From Fusibacter paucivorans (GTDB lineage Bacteria; Bacillota; Clostridia; Peptostreptococcales; Acidaminobacteraceae): 64,000 nt of DNA. The position numbers and the translations under genes are program-made. The stretch spans positions 1-64,000 of the forward strand of contig NZ_JAHBCL010000018.1 in the NCBI RefSeq assembly GCF_018390735.1, given 5' to 3'. Below are positions 1 to 8,237 of this stretch, in pieces. Under the pieces are notes generated by a model that was not told the DNA's origin, did no database searches, and saw nothing but the letters and a program-made list of their open reading frames with translations. Every line of letters begins with the position of its first letter. Positions within the stretch are counted from its first letter, which is position 1.

Positions 1-222
1 CGTACCGGGCATTGGTGCCGATACGCCTTCTTCGCCTGCTGACGGCGCTGCTGCTGGTGCCGCTTTTGGTGCTGGCGCTGCTTTTGCTGCCGGTGCCGCT
101 TTTGGCGCTGGTGCTGCTTTTGCTGCCGGCGCCGCCGCTCTTGGCGCGCTTTGTACTGATCCCATTTCCTCTACTTCTACTTCATAGCTTACGCCATTGA
201 CCGTTATATTATACTTTTTCAT
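1..222 (-). CDS. Biotin carboxyl carrier subunit of methylmalonyl-CoA decarboxylase (partial, C-terminus off window)
   Basis: The first 74 codons of a biotin-carrier (gamma) subunit are visible; the lysine-containing biotinyl domain lies beyond base 1. The protein opens with MKKYNITVNGVSYEVEVEE, the usual beta-strand start of decarboxylase biotin carriers, followed by an Ala/Pro/Lys linker (about residues 27-60) made of repeated KAAPA units that acts as a flexible arm. Sequence after the linker (GVSAPMPGT) is the start of the lipoyl/biotinyl fold. GGAGG sits 9 nt before the ATG. It is the fourth gene after mce, mmdA and the delta subunit. The carrier moves CO2 from the carboxyltransferase to the membrane decarboxylase, which should be encoded just outside the window. 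Confidence 0.9.
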   Translation of the reverse strand, partial: MKKYNITVNGVSYEVEVEEMGSVQSAPRAAAPAAKAAPAPKAAPAAKAAPAPKAAPAAAPSAGEEGVSAPMPGT

Positions 223-246
223 GTGATTCTTTCCTCCATTATTCCC

Positions 247-663
247 TTATAAACGTGAATTCATAATGTCACTGCGTCCCTTTTGTCCCCAAACCGGTGT
301 ACCGTCACCCGTTCTGCGAATACTCGTTACCACAATGTTGTGCATTGACGTCTGCATGCTCGCCGCAATCGCCGCACTGATGACGGCGATGAGTTCACCC
401 GGATCTTCTTCGGCTGTTTCAACAACTGCCGGCGCAGGAGTTGAAGCGGCTGCTTTTGGTGCAGGCATGACGGCTGGCTGTGACTTTTTCTCAATGCTTT
501 GAACAACCTTTGAGAGTAGGGCTGTCATCGCCCAGATGAGCACAAGGGCTGTAAAGGTTATACCCATCCCAAGGAGAATGACGTACATGGTCGCAGCTAG
601 GCGCTCGCCGAGTGTCATCTGAACAAAGGTGTCCGCATGCTTAAAGTTTTCCAGTAATTGCAT
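247..663 (-). CDS. OadG-family delta subunit of Na+-pumping methylmalonyl-CoA decarboxylase
   Basis: Small membrane subunit of 138 aa that anchors the soluble carboxyltransferase to the Na+-pumping beta subunit. One hydrophobic helix at about residues 23-50 is followed by a Pro/Ala-rich linker and a C-terminal stretch containing PVWGQKGRSD and MNSRL, close to the conserved tail of OadG/MmdD proteins that binds the alpha subunit. GAGGTGAAGAA precedes the ATG. It lies 19 bp downstream of mmdA and 24 bp before the biotin carrier, so it is translated from the same operon. Family assignment rests on topology, tail motif and neighbours; the choice of methylmalonyl-CoA over oxaloacetate or glutaconyl-CoA comes from the neighbouring mutase and epimerase. 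Confidence 0.88.
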   Translation of the reverse strand: MQLLENFKHADTFVQMTLGERLAATMYVILLGMGITFTALVLIWAMTALLSKVVQSIEKKSQPAVMPAPKAAASTPAPAVVETAEEDPGELIAVISAAIAASMQTSMHNIVVTSIRRTGDGTPVWGQKGRSDIMNSRL

Positions 664-682
664 TTCTTCACCTCAATTTCTT

Positions 683-2230
683 TTACAGCGGTATGTTGCC
701 GTGTTTCTTCGCTGGTCTCGCTTCCCTTTTCGATGCTAACATGTCAAAGGCGTCCGCCAGTCTCGGTCTCGTTGCCGCAGGTTCGATGACATCGTCTACG
801 AAGCCGCGTTCTGCCGCTTTGTATGGTGTTGCAAATTCATCTGTGTATGCTTTAATGACGCGCTCACGCGTCGCTTTTGGATCATCGGATTCTTTGATTT
901 CATTTCTAAAGATAATATTTGCTGCGCCCTGCGGTCCCATAACGGCGATTTCTGCCGTCGGCCACGCGAGAACGAGATCTGCACCAAGGTCTTTTGAACA
1001 CATCGCAAGGTATGATCCACCATAAGCCTTACGAACGATCAATGACACTTTAGGAACAGTCGCCTCAGAATATGCATAGAGCATTTTCGCACCATGACGA
1101 ATAATCCCGCCGTACTCTTGCTGGGTACCAGGTAGGAAGCCAGGGACGTCGATAATATTTAATAATGGAATATTGAAAGCATCACAAGTTCTGATAAAAC
1201 GTGCTGACTTATCGGATGCGTTAACATCTAAACAGCCTGCCAATACTTTTGGCTGATTGGCGATAATACCAACTGTTTGACCATCAATACGCGCAAATGC
1301 CGTGATAATATTCTTTGCAAAATACGGCTGATATTCCATATAATCGCCATTGTCTACAATGGTTTTGATAATGTCAAACATATCATATGGTTTGTTTGCA
1401 TTGTCTGGCATAATGTCATTCAATGCTTCTGCCAGTTCATTAACATCATGATCACAGTCATAAACCGGTGCTGTTTCCATGTTGTTTGACGGCAGGAAAC
1501 TCAAAAGTCTTCTGATTTCAGCAATACATGCCTCATCATTGTTCCCAATAAACTGTGCTACGCCGCTTACCGTATTGTGGGTCATAGCGCCACCAAGTGC
1601 TTCTGCCGATACTTCTTCGCCGGTTACGGTTTTAATGACTTGTGGACCTGTAATAAACATTTGTGATGTTTGATCCACCATGAAGATAAAATCTGTCAGT
1701 GCTGGTGAATACACCGCACCACCGGCACATGGTCCCATAATTGCAGTAATTTGAGGGATTACACCCGATGCTAATGTATTTTTATAAAATATCTTTCCAT
1801 AGCCTGAAAGTGCATCCACGGCTTCTTGAATTCTAGCACCGCCTGAATCGTTTAATCCAACGACAGGTGCGCCAACCTTGAGGGCATTATCCAGTACCTT
1901 GCATATTTTCGCTGCATGCATTTCGCCAAGCGATCCACCGACGACTGTAAAGTCCTGCGAGTAGGCATAGACGATACGACCGTCCACTTTACCATAACCT
2001 GTTACAACACCCTCTGCCGGCGCATCAACTTTTTCCATGCCGAAATTTGTACATCTGTGCTTTACATAGGCATCCAGTTCGACAAAGGTTCCCTCATCAA
2101 ACAATAAATCCAATCTCTCGCGCGCTGTGAGTTTCCCGTTTGCGTGTTGTTTTGCAATTCGTTTTTCTCCGCCGCCTGAGATGATGGTAGCTCTGCGTTC
2201 TTTTAAGTCTTCCAACTTATTAACAGCCAT
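683..2230 (-). CDS. mmdA: Methylmalonyl-CoA decarboxylase alpha subunit (carboxyltransferase)
   Basis: 515-aa biotin-dependent carboxyltransferase: it moves the carboxyl group of (S)-methylmalonyl-CoA to biotin on the carrier subunit, releasing propionyl-CoA. The N-terminal half has the GGARIQEA and GPCAGGAVYSPAL loops of the crotonase-like fold, and the C-terminal half has the second such domain (VPGFLPGTQQE, KAYGGSYLAM). Length is normal for MmdA/PccB. The ATG at 2230 (MAVNKLEDL) is chosen over an upstream in-frame TTG because GGAGG lies 7 nt before it. The gene follows mce by 24 bp. Propionyl-CoA carboxylase beta subunit is the alternative reading, but the adjacent OadG-type subunit favours the decarboxylating, Na+-pumping complex. 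Confidence 0.93.
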   Translation of the reverse strand: MAVNKLEDLKERRATIISGGGEKRIAKQHANGKLTARERLDLLFDEGTFVELDAYVKHRCTNFGMEKVDAPAEGVVTGYGKVDGRIVYAYSQDFTVVGGSLGEMHAAKICKVLDNALKVGAPVVGLNDSGGARIQEAVDALSGYGKIFYKNTLASGVIPQITAIMGPCAGGAVYSPALTDFIFMVDQTSQMFITGPQVIKTVTGEEVSAEALGGAMTHNTVSGVAQFIGNNDEACIAEIRRLLSFLPSNNMETAPVYDCDHDVNELAEALNDIMPDNANKPYDMFDIIKTIVDNGDYMEYQPYFAKNIITAFARIDGQTVGIIANQPKVLAGCLDVNASDKSARFIRTCDAFNIPLLNIIDVPGFLPGTQQEYGGIIRHGAKMLYAYSEATVPKVSLIVRKAYGGSYLAMCSKDLGADLVLAWPTAEIAVMGPQGAANIIFRNEIKESDDPKATRERVIKAYTDEFATPYKAAERGFVDDVIEPAATRPRLADAFDMLASKREARPAKKHGNIPL

Positions 2231-2254
2231 TCTCAAACCTCCAAAATCTACCAG

Positions 2255-2659
2255 TTATTTTCTTTCACTTAATTCGACCAAAACTCTGTGGGAGCTCTTA
2301 GGATGTACAAATGCAATTGATGCACCGCCCGCACCATATCTTGGCTTTTCATCAATCATCGCCATGCCTTTTGATTTCATGTAGGCAATTGCTTCTTCAA
2401 TATTCTCTACTCTAAATGCGATGTGTTGGACGCCTTCACCATTTTTTTCGATGAATTTTGCGATTGGTCCATCTTCAGCCGTTGACTCAAGCAGTTCAAC
2501 TTCTGTGTCGCCTACAGGCAAAAAAGCTACTTTTACTTTTTGCTCTTCAACGACTTCAGAGCCTTGACATTCAAGGCCCAGTACATCCTGATAAAATTTG
2601 ATGGTCTCATCAAGGTTTTTCACAGCGATCCCAATATGATCTACTTTTAATGCTTTCAT
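2255..2659 (-). CDS. mce: Methylmalonyl-CoA epimerase
   Basis: 134-aa vicinal-oxygen-chelate (glyoxalase fold) enzyme that interconverts (R)- and (S)-methylmalonyl-CoA, linking the B12 mutase to the decarboxylase. The visible family pattern is [19 protein letters not shown] at the start, EVELLE with a metal-binding Glu, [12 protein letters not shown] with a metal-binding His, and [10 protein letters not shown] at the end, giving the His/His/Glu metal site. The start at 2659 (MKALKVDH) has GGAGG 5 nt upstream; a GTG 12 bp further up would place the Shine-Dalgarno inside the gene. It is the first gene of the mce-mmdA-delta-biotin carrier operon and has its own candidate promoter. Confidence 0.95.
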   Translation of the reverse strand: MKALKVDHIGIAVKNLDETIKFYQDVLGLECQGSEVVEEQKVKVAFLPVGDTEVELLESTAEDGPIAKFIEKNGEGVQHIAFRVENIEEAIAYMKSKGMAMIDEKPRYGAGGASIAFVHPKSSHRVLVELSERK

Positions 2660-2680
2660 GTTTGCCTCCACATTACAATA

Positions 2681-2709
2681 ATTTTAACAATTGAAATCCG
2701 TATCGTAAA
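2681..2709 (-). promoter_or_regulatory. Candidate sigma-A promoter for mce-mmdA operon
   Basis: On the minus strand, TTTACG (2709-2704) and TAAAAT (2686-2681) are separated by 17 bp, 22 nt upstream of the mce start. The -10 matches the consensus at 5 of 6 positions and the -35 at 4 of 6. It would let the decarboxylase genes be transcribed apart from the mutase genes. Confidence 0.5.
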
Positions 2710-2768
2710 CACAAGAAACCAATTGTTTTTGTGGGTTTGCTTATTATAATAAGGAGAATTTGTGGGGT

Positions 2769-2794
2769 AGTTAAATTATTTAAGCAATTTAACT
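2769..2794. promoter_or_regulatory. Perfect 9-bp-arm dyad upstream of mce promoter
   Basis: AGTTAAATT and AATTTAACT form an inverted repeat with an 8-nt centre, about 60 bp upstream of the candidate mce -35. No plus-strand gene ends here, so although a T run follows on the plus strand, a terminator role is unlikely. The position suits an activator or repressor site. Nothing else recognisable is present in the 277 bp between meaB and mce. Confidence 0.35.
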
Positions 2795-2936
2795 TTTTCG
2801 GATTATAATATGTCATCTGCCGCAGTCACATGCATACCGTTCTCCACTATTATCATAAACAAAAATCCCATTGATTAAAATACTTACCTTTTGTATACTG
2901 AGTTACTTTGTATTCATACGCAACTTCTGTACATTT

Positions 2937-3872
2937 TTACAAGTTCATTTTTCCGACTACATCGTCGACAACTGAGAATGGGTCAATCTCTCTCTTTGCA
3001 ATACGCTCAGCAGCATGTTCGAGCCGTTCCTCACGCTTTGACTGATCGAGTATTGTCCGTTCAATCCTCTCTTTGATTAATTCGACAACTTCATTTTTAG
3101 CATTTTGTGCTCTTCGCTTAATAAAGTTATCACTCGACTTCATAAAATCACGGTGTTCATGCAACGCCTTAATCAGCTCATCTACACCTTGATTTTCAGA
3201 TGCAACAACCATTTTAACCGGTGGTCGCCATAAGGCATCTTTATTATAATCAAGCATCATATCGATTTCTCTCGCTGTCCGTTTGGCACCATCGCGATCT
3301 GATTTATTGACGGCAAAAACATCGCCGATTTCCATGACGCCAGCCTTAATCGCCTGAATATCATCGCCAAGCCCTGGCACCATAACCATTAATGTCGTAT
3401 CACAGTTCTTAACGATATCAACTTCTGATTGACCAACACCAACAGTCTCAACAAAGATGTAATCGAGGCCATAGATATCGAGTACCTTGATTGCTGATGC
3501 AGTTGCTTCCGAAATACCGCCAAGATGTCCCCTAGCACCCATACTTCGTATAAAAACACCGGGATCCGTACTGAGTTCGTTCATTCTTACGCGGTCACCT
3601 AAGATTGCCCCTCCAGTAAAAGGAGATGTCGGGTCAACGGCAATAATGCCTACCGTCTTGCCCTCTTTTCTAAGTGCTTTCGTCAGCTTATCCGTCAAAG
3701 TACTTTTCCCCGCGCCCGGAGGGCCGGTAATACCTATGACATAGGCATTACCACTTTTGGGGTACAGTCTTTTGAGAATAGCCAAAGCTTCCTGATCTTT
3801 ATTTTCAAGTAGGCTGATAAGTCTAGCCGCAGCGCGTTTATCGCCAGCCAACAGCCTTTTTTCGATATCCAT
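2937..3872 (-). CDS. meaB: MeaB/ArgK-type GTPase, methylmalonyl-CoA mutase chaperone
   Basis: 311-aa G3E-family GTPase that loads and protects adenosylcobalamin on methylmalonyl-CoA mutase. The P loop GPPGAGKST is at residues 50-58, followed by VGIIAVDPTSPFTGGAILGDRVRM, the highly conserved MeaB switch region, then VETVGVGQSE and the NKSD guanine-specificity motif. Length is typical. It lies 58 bp after the small mutase subunit, the standard position for this chaperone. The older name ArgK (ornithine/arginine transport kinase) is not supported by this context. Confidence 0.95.
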   Translation of the reverse strand: MDIEKRLLAGDKRAAARLISLLENKDQEALAILKRLYPKSGNAYVIGITGPPGAGKSTLTDKLTKALRKEGKTVGIIAVDPTSPFTGGAILGDRVRMNELSTDPGVFIRSMGARGHLGGISEATASAIKVLDIYGLDYIFVETVGVGQSEVDIVKNCDTTLMVMVPGLGDDIQAIKAGVMEIGDVFAVNKSDRDGAKRTAREIDMMLDYNKDALWRPPVKMVVASENQGVDELIKALHEHRDFMKSSDNFIKRRAQNAKNEVVELIKERIERTILDQSKREERLEHAAERIAKREIDPFSVVDDVVGKMNL

Positions 3873-3930
3873 AGCTTCTCCTATTTTTAACGCGTTGTAT
3901 GTTCAACATCTATTTCTATCTGTTAACAAG

Positions 3931-4326
3931 TTATTGTGCCACATTCGCCTTGATAAAATCAATTGTCGTTTGCGTTGGCGTTCCCGGTGTAAAGATTTCT
4001 TTAACACCTTTTTCTTTTAAGAACGGAATATCATCTGTCGGAATAACACCGCCGCCAATCACGAGAATATCACTTGCGTTTTCTGCTTCAAGCAGTTCAA
4101 CAACTTTAGGAAGCAGTGTATTATGTGCACCTGATAAAATACTGAGCGCAACACAGTCAACGTCTTCTTGAATTGCCGCGCTGACAATTTGTTCAGGTGT
4201 TTGTCTTAAACCAGTATAAATAACTTCCATGCCTGCATCTCTAAGTGCTCTTGCGATTACTTTCGCACCTCTATCATGGCCATCCAAGCCAGGTTTTGCT
4301 ACCAATACTCTAATGAGCTTATCCAT
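3931..4326 (-). CDS. Methylmalonyl-CoA mutase, B12-binding small subunit
   Basis: 131-aa stand-alone cobalamin-binding domain. It shows the base-off B12 signature DGHDRGA (the D-x-H-x-x-G motif, whose His ligates cobalt), then [12 protein letters not shown] and VIGGGVIP, which wrap the nucleotide tail. The start at 4326 (MDKLIRVL) is 6 nt from GGAGG; an ATG overlapping the Shine-Dalgarno is rejected. In many bacteria this domain is fused to the catalytic chain; here it is a separate gene 26 bp after the large subunit, the split arrangement known from archaea and many Clostridia. Confidence 0.95.
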   Translation of the reverse strand: MDKLIRVLVAKPGLDGHDRGAKVIARALRDAGMEVIYTGLRQTPEQIVSAAIQEDVDCVALSILSGAHNTLLPKVVELLEAENASDILVIGGGVIPTDDIPFLKEKGVKEIFTPGTPTQTTIDFIKANVAQ

Positions 4327-4352
4327 TGTCATCCTCCTAAAACACGTTTATC

Positions 4353-6029
4353 TTATAAATTTACTGATTGTTGGTATTCACCAAATACTTCTCTCATCAC
4401 ACCACAAATTTCGCCTAATGTCGCATAGGTTCTAACGGCTTCCAAAATAAGCGGCATAACATTTTCAGTGCCTTCACATGCTGCTTTGAGTTTTGTAAGT
4501 GCCGCATCAACCGCAACATTGTCACGCTCTGCACGCAATTTTGCCAGTTTGGCTTTTTGCATTTCACCGACTGAAGGGTCAACTCTTAATAAGCCTTTTG
4601 GCGCTTCTTCTTCGATTTGGTATTTGTTCATACCGACGACAATGATTTCACTGCTTTCAACTTTCTTTTGATAGTTGTAAGAAGCATCCATTATTTCTTG
4701 TTGGATATAGCCCATATCAATGGCTTTAGGTGCGCCGCCGATTTCATCAATTTTCTTGATGTATGCCATTGCTTCTGCTTCAATTTCAGATGTCTTCGCC
4801 TCAATATAGAAAGATCCCGCCAGTGGATCAACCACTTCTGTGACACCACTTTCATTTGCGACGATTTGTTGCGTTCTCAACGCTATTCTAACAGAGTCTT
4901 CTGTTGGCAACGCCAATGCTTCATCTTTTGAATTTGTATGCAAGCTTTGTGTTCCGCCAAGAACTGCTGCTAACGTTTGAATAGCAACTCTGACGATATT
5001 GTTGTCCGGTTGCTGAGCCGTCAGCGTTGAACCGCCTGTTTGCGTATGGAACTTAAGTGCCATTGATTTAGGGTTTTTCGCGCCGAAACGCTCTTTCATG
5101 ATTTTAGCCCATAATCTTCTGGCAGCTCTATATTTTGCAACTTCTTCAAGCAAATCATTATGCGCATTGAAGAAGAAGGAAAGTCTCGGTGCAAAAGTAT
5201 CAACGTCGAGGCCTGCTTTAATGGCAGCTTCAACATAAGCAATACCGTCTGCAATGGTAAACCCAACTTCTTGTGCCGCTGTTGAACCAGCTTCACGAAT
5301 ATGATAACCGGAGATCGAAATAGTATTCCAAAGCGGTACATCTTTTGAACAGTATTCAAAAATATCTGTAATCAGTCTCATGGAAGGTTCCGTTGGGAAT
5401 ATATAAGTACCACGAGCAATGTACTCTTTCAAAATATCATTTTGAATGGTTCCGCGTAATTTTTCTGATGAAACGCCTTGTTTTTCTGCGACGGCAATAT
5501 ACATTGCCAATAAGACAGACGCTGGCGCATTAATGGTCATTGACGTGCTGACTTTATCCAGTGGAATACCGTCAAAGAGTAATTCCATATCAGCCAATGA
5601 GTCAATCGCAACACCAACTTTACCGACTTCACCTTCTGAAAGCGAGTGGTCAGAGTCATAACCGATTTGCGTCGGTAAGTCAAATGCAACTGATAAACCG
5701 CTTGATCCCTGTTCTACAAGATATTTGTAGCGTTTATTCGATTCTTCCGCAGTTGCAAATCCTGCATACATTCTCATCGTCCAGAACTTGCCTCTGTACA
5801 TGGTGTTTTGAACACCTCTGGTGTACGGATATTGACCAGGCAAACCTAAATCTTCCATGTAATCCATGTCTTCAATGTCGACAGGCGTATAGTAACGTTT
5901 TACAGGTGCCCCTGAACCTGTTGTGAATTCTGCCTTTCTCTCAGGTCTTTTTTGCAACATTTCTTGCGTTTTAGCATTTTCTTTATCTACTGCTTCTTTT
6001 AAAATCGAAATTTGCTCTTTGCTAAACAT
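4353..6029 (-). CDS. Methylmalonyl-CoA mutase, catalytic large subunit
   Basis: 558-aa TIM-barrel chain of adenosylcobalamin-dependent methylmalonyl-CoA mutase, which interconverts succinyl-CoA and (R)-methylmalonyl-CoA. [13 protein letters not shown] (residues 68-80) binds the CoA thioester. The substrate-selecting residues match the methylmalonyl type: Tyr88 in RMYAGF and Arg206 in [14 protein letters not shown], where isobutyryl-CoA mutases carry Phe and Gln. Length equals the catalytic part alone, without the B12 domain, which is encoded next. GGAGG is 10 nt before the ATG. The gene follows the CoA-transferase gene by 115 bp. Confidence 0.95.
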   Translation of the reverse strand: MFSKEQISILKEAVDKENAKTQEMLQKRPERKAEFTTGSGAPVKRYYTPVDIEDMDYMEDLGLPGQYPYTRGVQNTMYRGKFWTMRMYAGFATAEESNKRYKYLVEQGSSGLSVAFDLPTQIGYDSDHSLSEGEVGKVGVAIDSLADMELLFDGIPLDKVSTSMTINAPASVLLAMYIAVAEKQGVSSEKLRGTIQNDILKEYIARGTYIFPTEPSMRLITDIFEYCSKDVPLWNTISISGYHIREAGSTAAQEVGFTIADGIAYVEAAIKAGLDVDTFAPRLSFFFNAHNDLLEEVAKYRAARRLWAKIMKERFGAKNPKSMALKFHTQTGGSTLTAQQPDNNIVRVAIQTLAAVLGGTQSLHTNSKDEALALPTEDSVRIALRTQQIVANESGVTEVVDPLAGSFYIEAKTSEIEAEAMAYIKKIDEIGGAPKAIDMGYIQQEIMDASYNYQKKVESSEIIVVGMNKYQIEEEAPKGLLRVDPSVGEMQKAKLAKLRAERDNVAVDAALTKLKAACEGTENVMPLILEAVRTYATLGEICGVMREVFGEYQQSVNL

Positions 6030-6073
6030 CTTTTAAAATCCTCCTTTTTCATGACCGTATATGGATTCGACCA

Positions 6074-6137
6074 ATCTTAGAATACCATAAATCATGTCAA
6101 ATGCCATAGTTTATACTAAAGTATAATTGTATACTTT
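6074..6137 (-). promoter_or_regulatory. Candidate promoter and palindromic operator for mutase genes
   Basis: Minus-strand TTGACA (6100-6095, perfect -35) lies 15 bp from TAAGAT (6079-6074, weak -10). Upstream of it, 6118-6137 is a palindrome with 8-bp arms AAAGTATA/TATACTTT around ATTG. The palindrome has no U run after it in either direction, so it looks like a protein-binding site placed about 27 bp before the -35, as for an activator. The short 15-bp spacer also suits an activated promoter. Confidence 0.4.
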
Positions 6138-6144
6138 TGTAACG

Positions 6145-7659
6145 TTATGCTTGTTTTTCTACCTTCGGCTTCATCGTTCCCGTTGCAAGAAATCTTGCAT
6201 GCCATGATAATGCTTCGTCGAGCAAATGAGGTTCATGCTTGAACGGTGTTTGCTCTGCACGCTCTAAATAATCTAAGAGCATCGGTCGATAATCAGGATG
6301 TGCACAGTTTTCGATAATCGCTCTAGCACGTTCCCTCGGCGACAGCCCTCTCAAATCTGCCAGTCCGATTTCAGAAACGACTACTTGAACGTCGTGTTCC
6401 GTGTGATCACAGTGTGAAACCTTTGGTACAATCGAAGAAATATCACCATTTTTTGCCGTTGAAACTGTTGTAAATATTGAAATATAGGCATTTCTAGTAA
6501 AATCCCCAGATCCGCCAAGGCCGTTCATCATCCTTGAACCCATGATGTTGGTTGAATTAACATGACCGTAGATATCAATTTCAATGGCTGTATTAAGCGC
6601 CAACACGCCGAGCCTTCTCGCCACTTCAGGATGATTGCTGATTTCCATCGGCCTCAAGACACAGTGCTTAACATACTTTTCCATATTTTCGTTAAGGCGA
6701 ACCAAGCCCTCTTCCGAAGGTGTAAACGATGTCCCAGAGGCAACGGTTACTTTTCCGGCATCAATTAAATCAAACATAGAATCTTGAATAACTTCAGTAT
6801 AGCATGTCAGATCCTCAAATTTTGAATCGACAAGGCCTGCGAGTACGGCATTGGCAACAGAGCCAACGCCGGATTGCAGCGGCAGCAGATTTTCTGGCAG
6901 CCTTCCCGCTTCAACTTCAGCCTCGAAAAACTTTATAATGTGCTCTGATATTTTTTTTGAATCTTCATCGACAGCACCTAACGGCCTTACTTTATCGGTA
7001 ATATCCGTTTCGACAATCGCAACAATTTTGTCTGAACCGCACACGATATATGGCGTTCCAATGCGATCACCTGAATGCACAATTGGGATAGGCTCCCTAA
7101 ACGGCGGTTTCTTTGTCATATAAATGTCGTGAACGCCTTCGAGGGCAAGAGACTGTGAAGTATTGATTTCAACGATCACTTTCTCGGCATTTGCAACGGC
7201 CTGAGGCGATACGCCCACAGAAGTTGATGGAATAATATGCCCCTCTTCTGTGATGGCAATCGCTTCAATAATTGCAACGTCTATTTTGCCAAAAAAACCA
7301 TAATCAATAAACTGTGGTACATGGCTTAAATGCATGTCGGCATATTGTATGTCACCTTTATTAATCGCCTTGCGCATACTGTTGTTTGTTTGGTACGGAA
7401 ATCTTCTTTTGACGATCCCGGTTTCGGCTAATATGCCGTCGAGTTCAGACCCAACAGAAGCACCTGTAATCAGTGTGATTTCAATCTTTTCACCATTTTT
7501 TACGCGCTCCGCTAAAGCTAACGGCACCGCTTTTGGATAGCCAGATGGTGTAAAGCCACTCGTTGCTACCGTATCACCATCTTTGATAAATAGTGCCGCC
7601 TCTTCAGCTGTTGCAATTTTCGCCTCAAGCGCCGGACAGCGCAAGCGTTCTTTTTCCAT
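6145..7659 (-). CDS. Acetyl-CoA hydrolase/transferase family: probable propionyl-CoA:succinate CoA-transferase
   Basis: 504-aa CoA-transferase of the Cat1/ScpC/acetyl-CoA hydrolase family. It should exchange CoA between propionyl-CoA or acetyl-CoA and succinate, closing the succinate-to-propionate cycle. Recognisable blocks are the N-terminal DGDTVATSGFTPSGYPKAVP, the central GVGSVANAVLAGL, EVIQDSMFDLIDAGKV with the likely catalytic Glu, and GLGGSGDFTRNAYIS near the end. Length is typical (about 500 aa). GGAGG lies 8 nt before the ATG. It is first in the line CoA-transferase, mutase large, mutase small, meaB. Acetyl-CoA:succinate transferase activity cannot be excluded from sequence. Confidence 0.9.
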   Translation of the reverse strand: MEKERLRCPALEAKIATAEEAALFIKDGDTVATSGFTPSGYPKAVPLALAERVKNGEKIEITLITGASVGSELDGILAETGIVKRRFPYQTNNSMRKAINKGDIQYADMHLSHVPQFIDYGFFGKIDVAIIEAIAITEEGHIIPSTSVGVSPQAVANAEKVIVEINTSQSLALEGVHDIYMTKKPPFREPIPIVHSGDRIGTPYIVCGSDKIVAIVETDITDKVRPLGAVDEDSKKISEHIIKFFEAEVEAGRLPENLLPLQSGVGSVANAVLAGLVDSKFEDLTCYTEVIQDSMFDLIDAGKVTVASGTSFTPSEEGLVRLNENMEKYVKHCVLRPMEISNHPEVARRLGVLALNTAIEIDIYGHVNSTNIMGSRMMNGLGGSGDFTRNAYISIFTTVSTAKNGDISSIVPKVSHCDHTEHDVQVVVSEIGLADLRGLSPRERARAIIENCAHPDYRPMLLDYLERAEQTPFKHEPHLLDEALSWHARFLATGTMKPKVEKQA

Positions 7660-7846
7660 GTTTATTGCCTCCTATTTATATCAGTAAACAAAAAAAGCCA
7701 AATAACAATCTTTTAATTAAAAGATTGGCTATTTGGCTGTGCGTTTTATCATGGAATGGCACAGAGGACTTCTGTACCGTTAATAAAACAAAGTTAAATA
7801 CCCTCTAACTTTTTGATTAGGTTGTTAATGCATTTATAAAATGCAA
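7660..7846. other. Intergenic: 3' hairpins of the DUF3870 gene and leader of the CoA-transferase
   Basis: Besides the terminator at 7688-7738, an imperfect hairpin GGCACAGA-GGACT-TCTGTACC occupies 7758-7778 in the 3' untranslated part of the DUF3870 transcript. AT boxes close to the CoA-transferase ribosome site lie too near the start codon to be a convincing promoter, so transcription may start inside or read through the terminator. Confidence 0.35.
7688..7738 (-). terminator. Rho-independent terminator after DUF3870 gene
   Basis: A long hairpin at 7696-7738 has arms AGCCAAATA and TATTTGGCT continuing inward to CAATCTTTT/AAAAGATTG. On the minus strand it is followed directly by seven T residues (7695-7689). 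No T run follows on the plus strand. Confidence 0.9.
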
Positions 7847-8182
7847 TCATTCTTCAGTGTACTCGTCACCATTTTCGCAGATCTGTTTATACTTTTCGGC
7901 ACACGTTTTTACGGCAGAAATAATTGCCTTTCTCGCACTCCCAAAGTAATACTTTCTAAATTTCTTTTCGATATAGTCGATATCACCCAATGAGCAGCCG
8001 ATAAGAATAGATCTCACAAAATCCTTAGCAATTTGGGTCGCTAATGAGCAATCGGAATCGATAATAACGCCGGAATTCTTTTCGACAATTACCCCAACGG
8101 CAATAACTGAGTATAATTCTTTCGCAGTGATACCTTGTGGTAATTTCGCATAGCCGGTGATGAGTATTTCATTTGATTCCAT
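7847..8182 (-). CDS. DUF3870 domain protein, function unknown
   Basis: 111-aa soluble protein that I recognise as the DUF3870 family: GYAKLPQGITAKELYSVIAVGVIV near the start, GVIIDSDCSLAT in the middle, and KYYFGSARKAIISAVKTCAEKY at the end. No catalytic motif can be named. The start at 8182 (MESNEILI) has GGAGG 6 nt upstream; a longer in-frame start lacks a ribosome site. It is 55 bp downstream of the AspT/YidE-like transporter and ends at its own terminator, so the pair forms a two-gene unit. The role is unknown; a link to transport or CoA metabolism is only inferred from position. Confidence 0.85.
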   Translation of the reverse strand: MESNEILITGYAKLPQGITAKELYSVIAVGVIVEKNSGVIIDSDCSLATQIAKDFVRSILIGCSLGDIDYIEKKFRKYYFGSARKAIISAVKTCAEKYKQICENGDEYTEE

Positions 8183-8237
8183 TGTAACCCTCCTGTAATT
8201 CGTACCTTCTGTCATATTATACCACAGTGGACACTAA

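Noticed and set aside
12-200. Plus-strand Leu-rich frame of 62 codons
   Set aside because: It is the complement of the Ala/Pro/Lys linker of the biotin carrier; repeated GCN codons give Leu/Val-rich reading on the other strand. No ribosome site.
2937-3872. ArgK, ornithine/arginine transport ATPase
   Set aside because: Old name; gene context beside the B12 mutase and the MeaB motifs identify a mutase chaperone GTPase.
7660-7690. AT boxes just before the CoA-transferase as promoter
   Set aside because: The transcript would start at or within the ribosome site, too close to the ATG.
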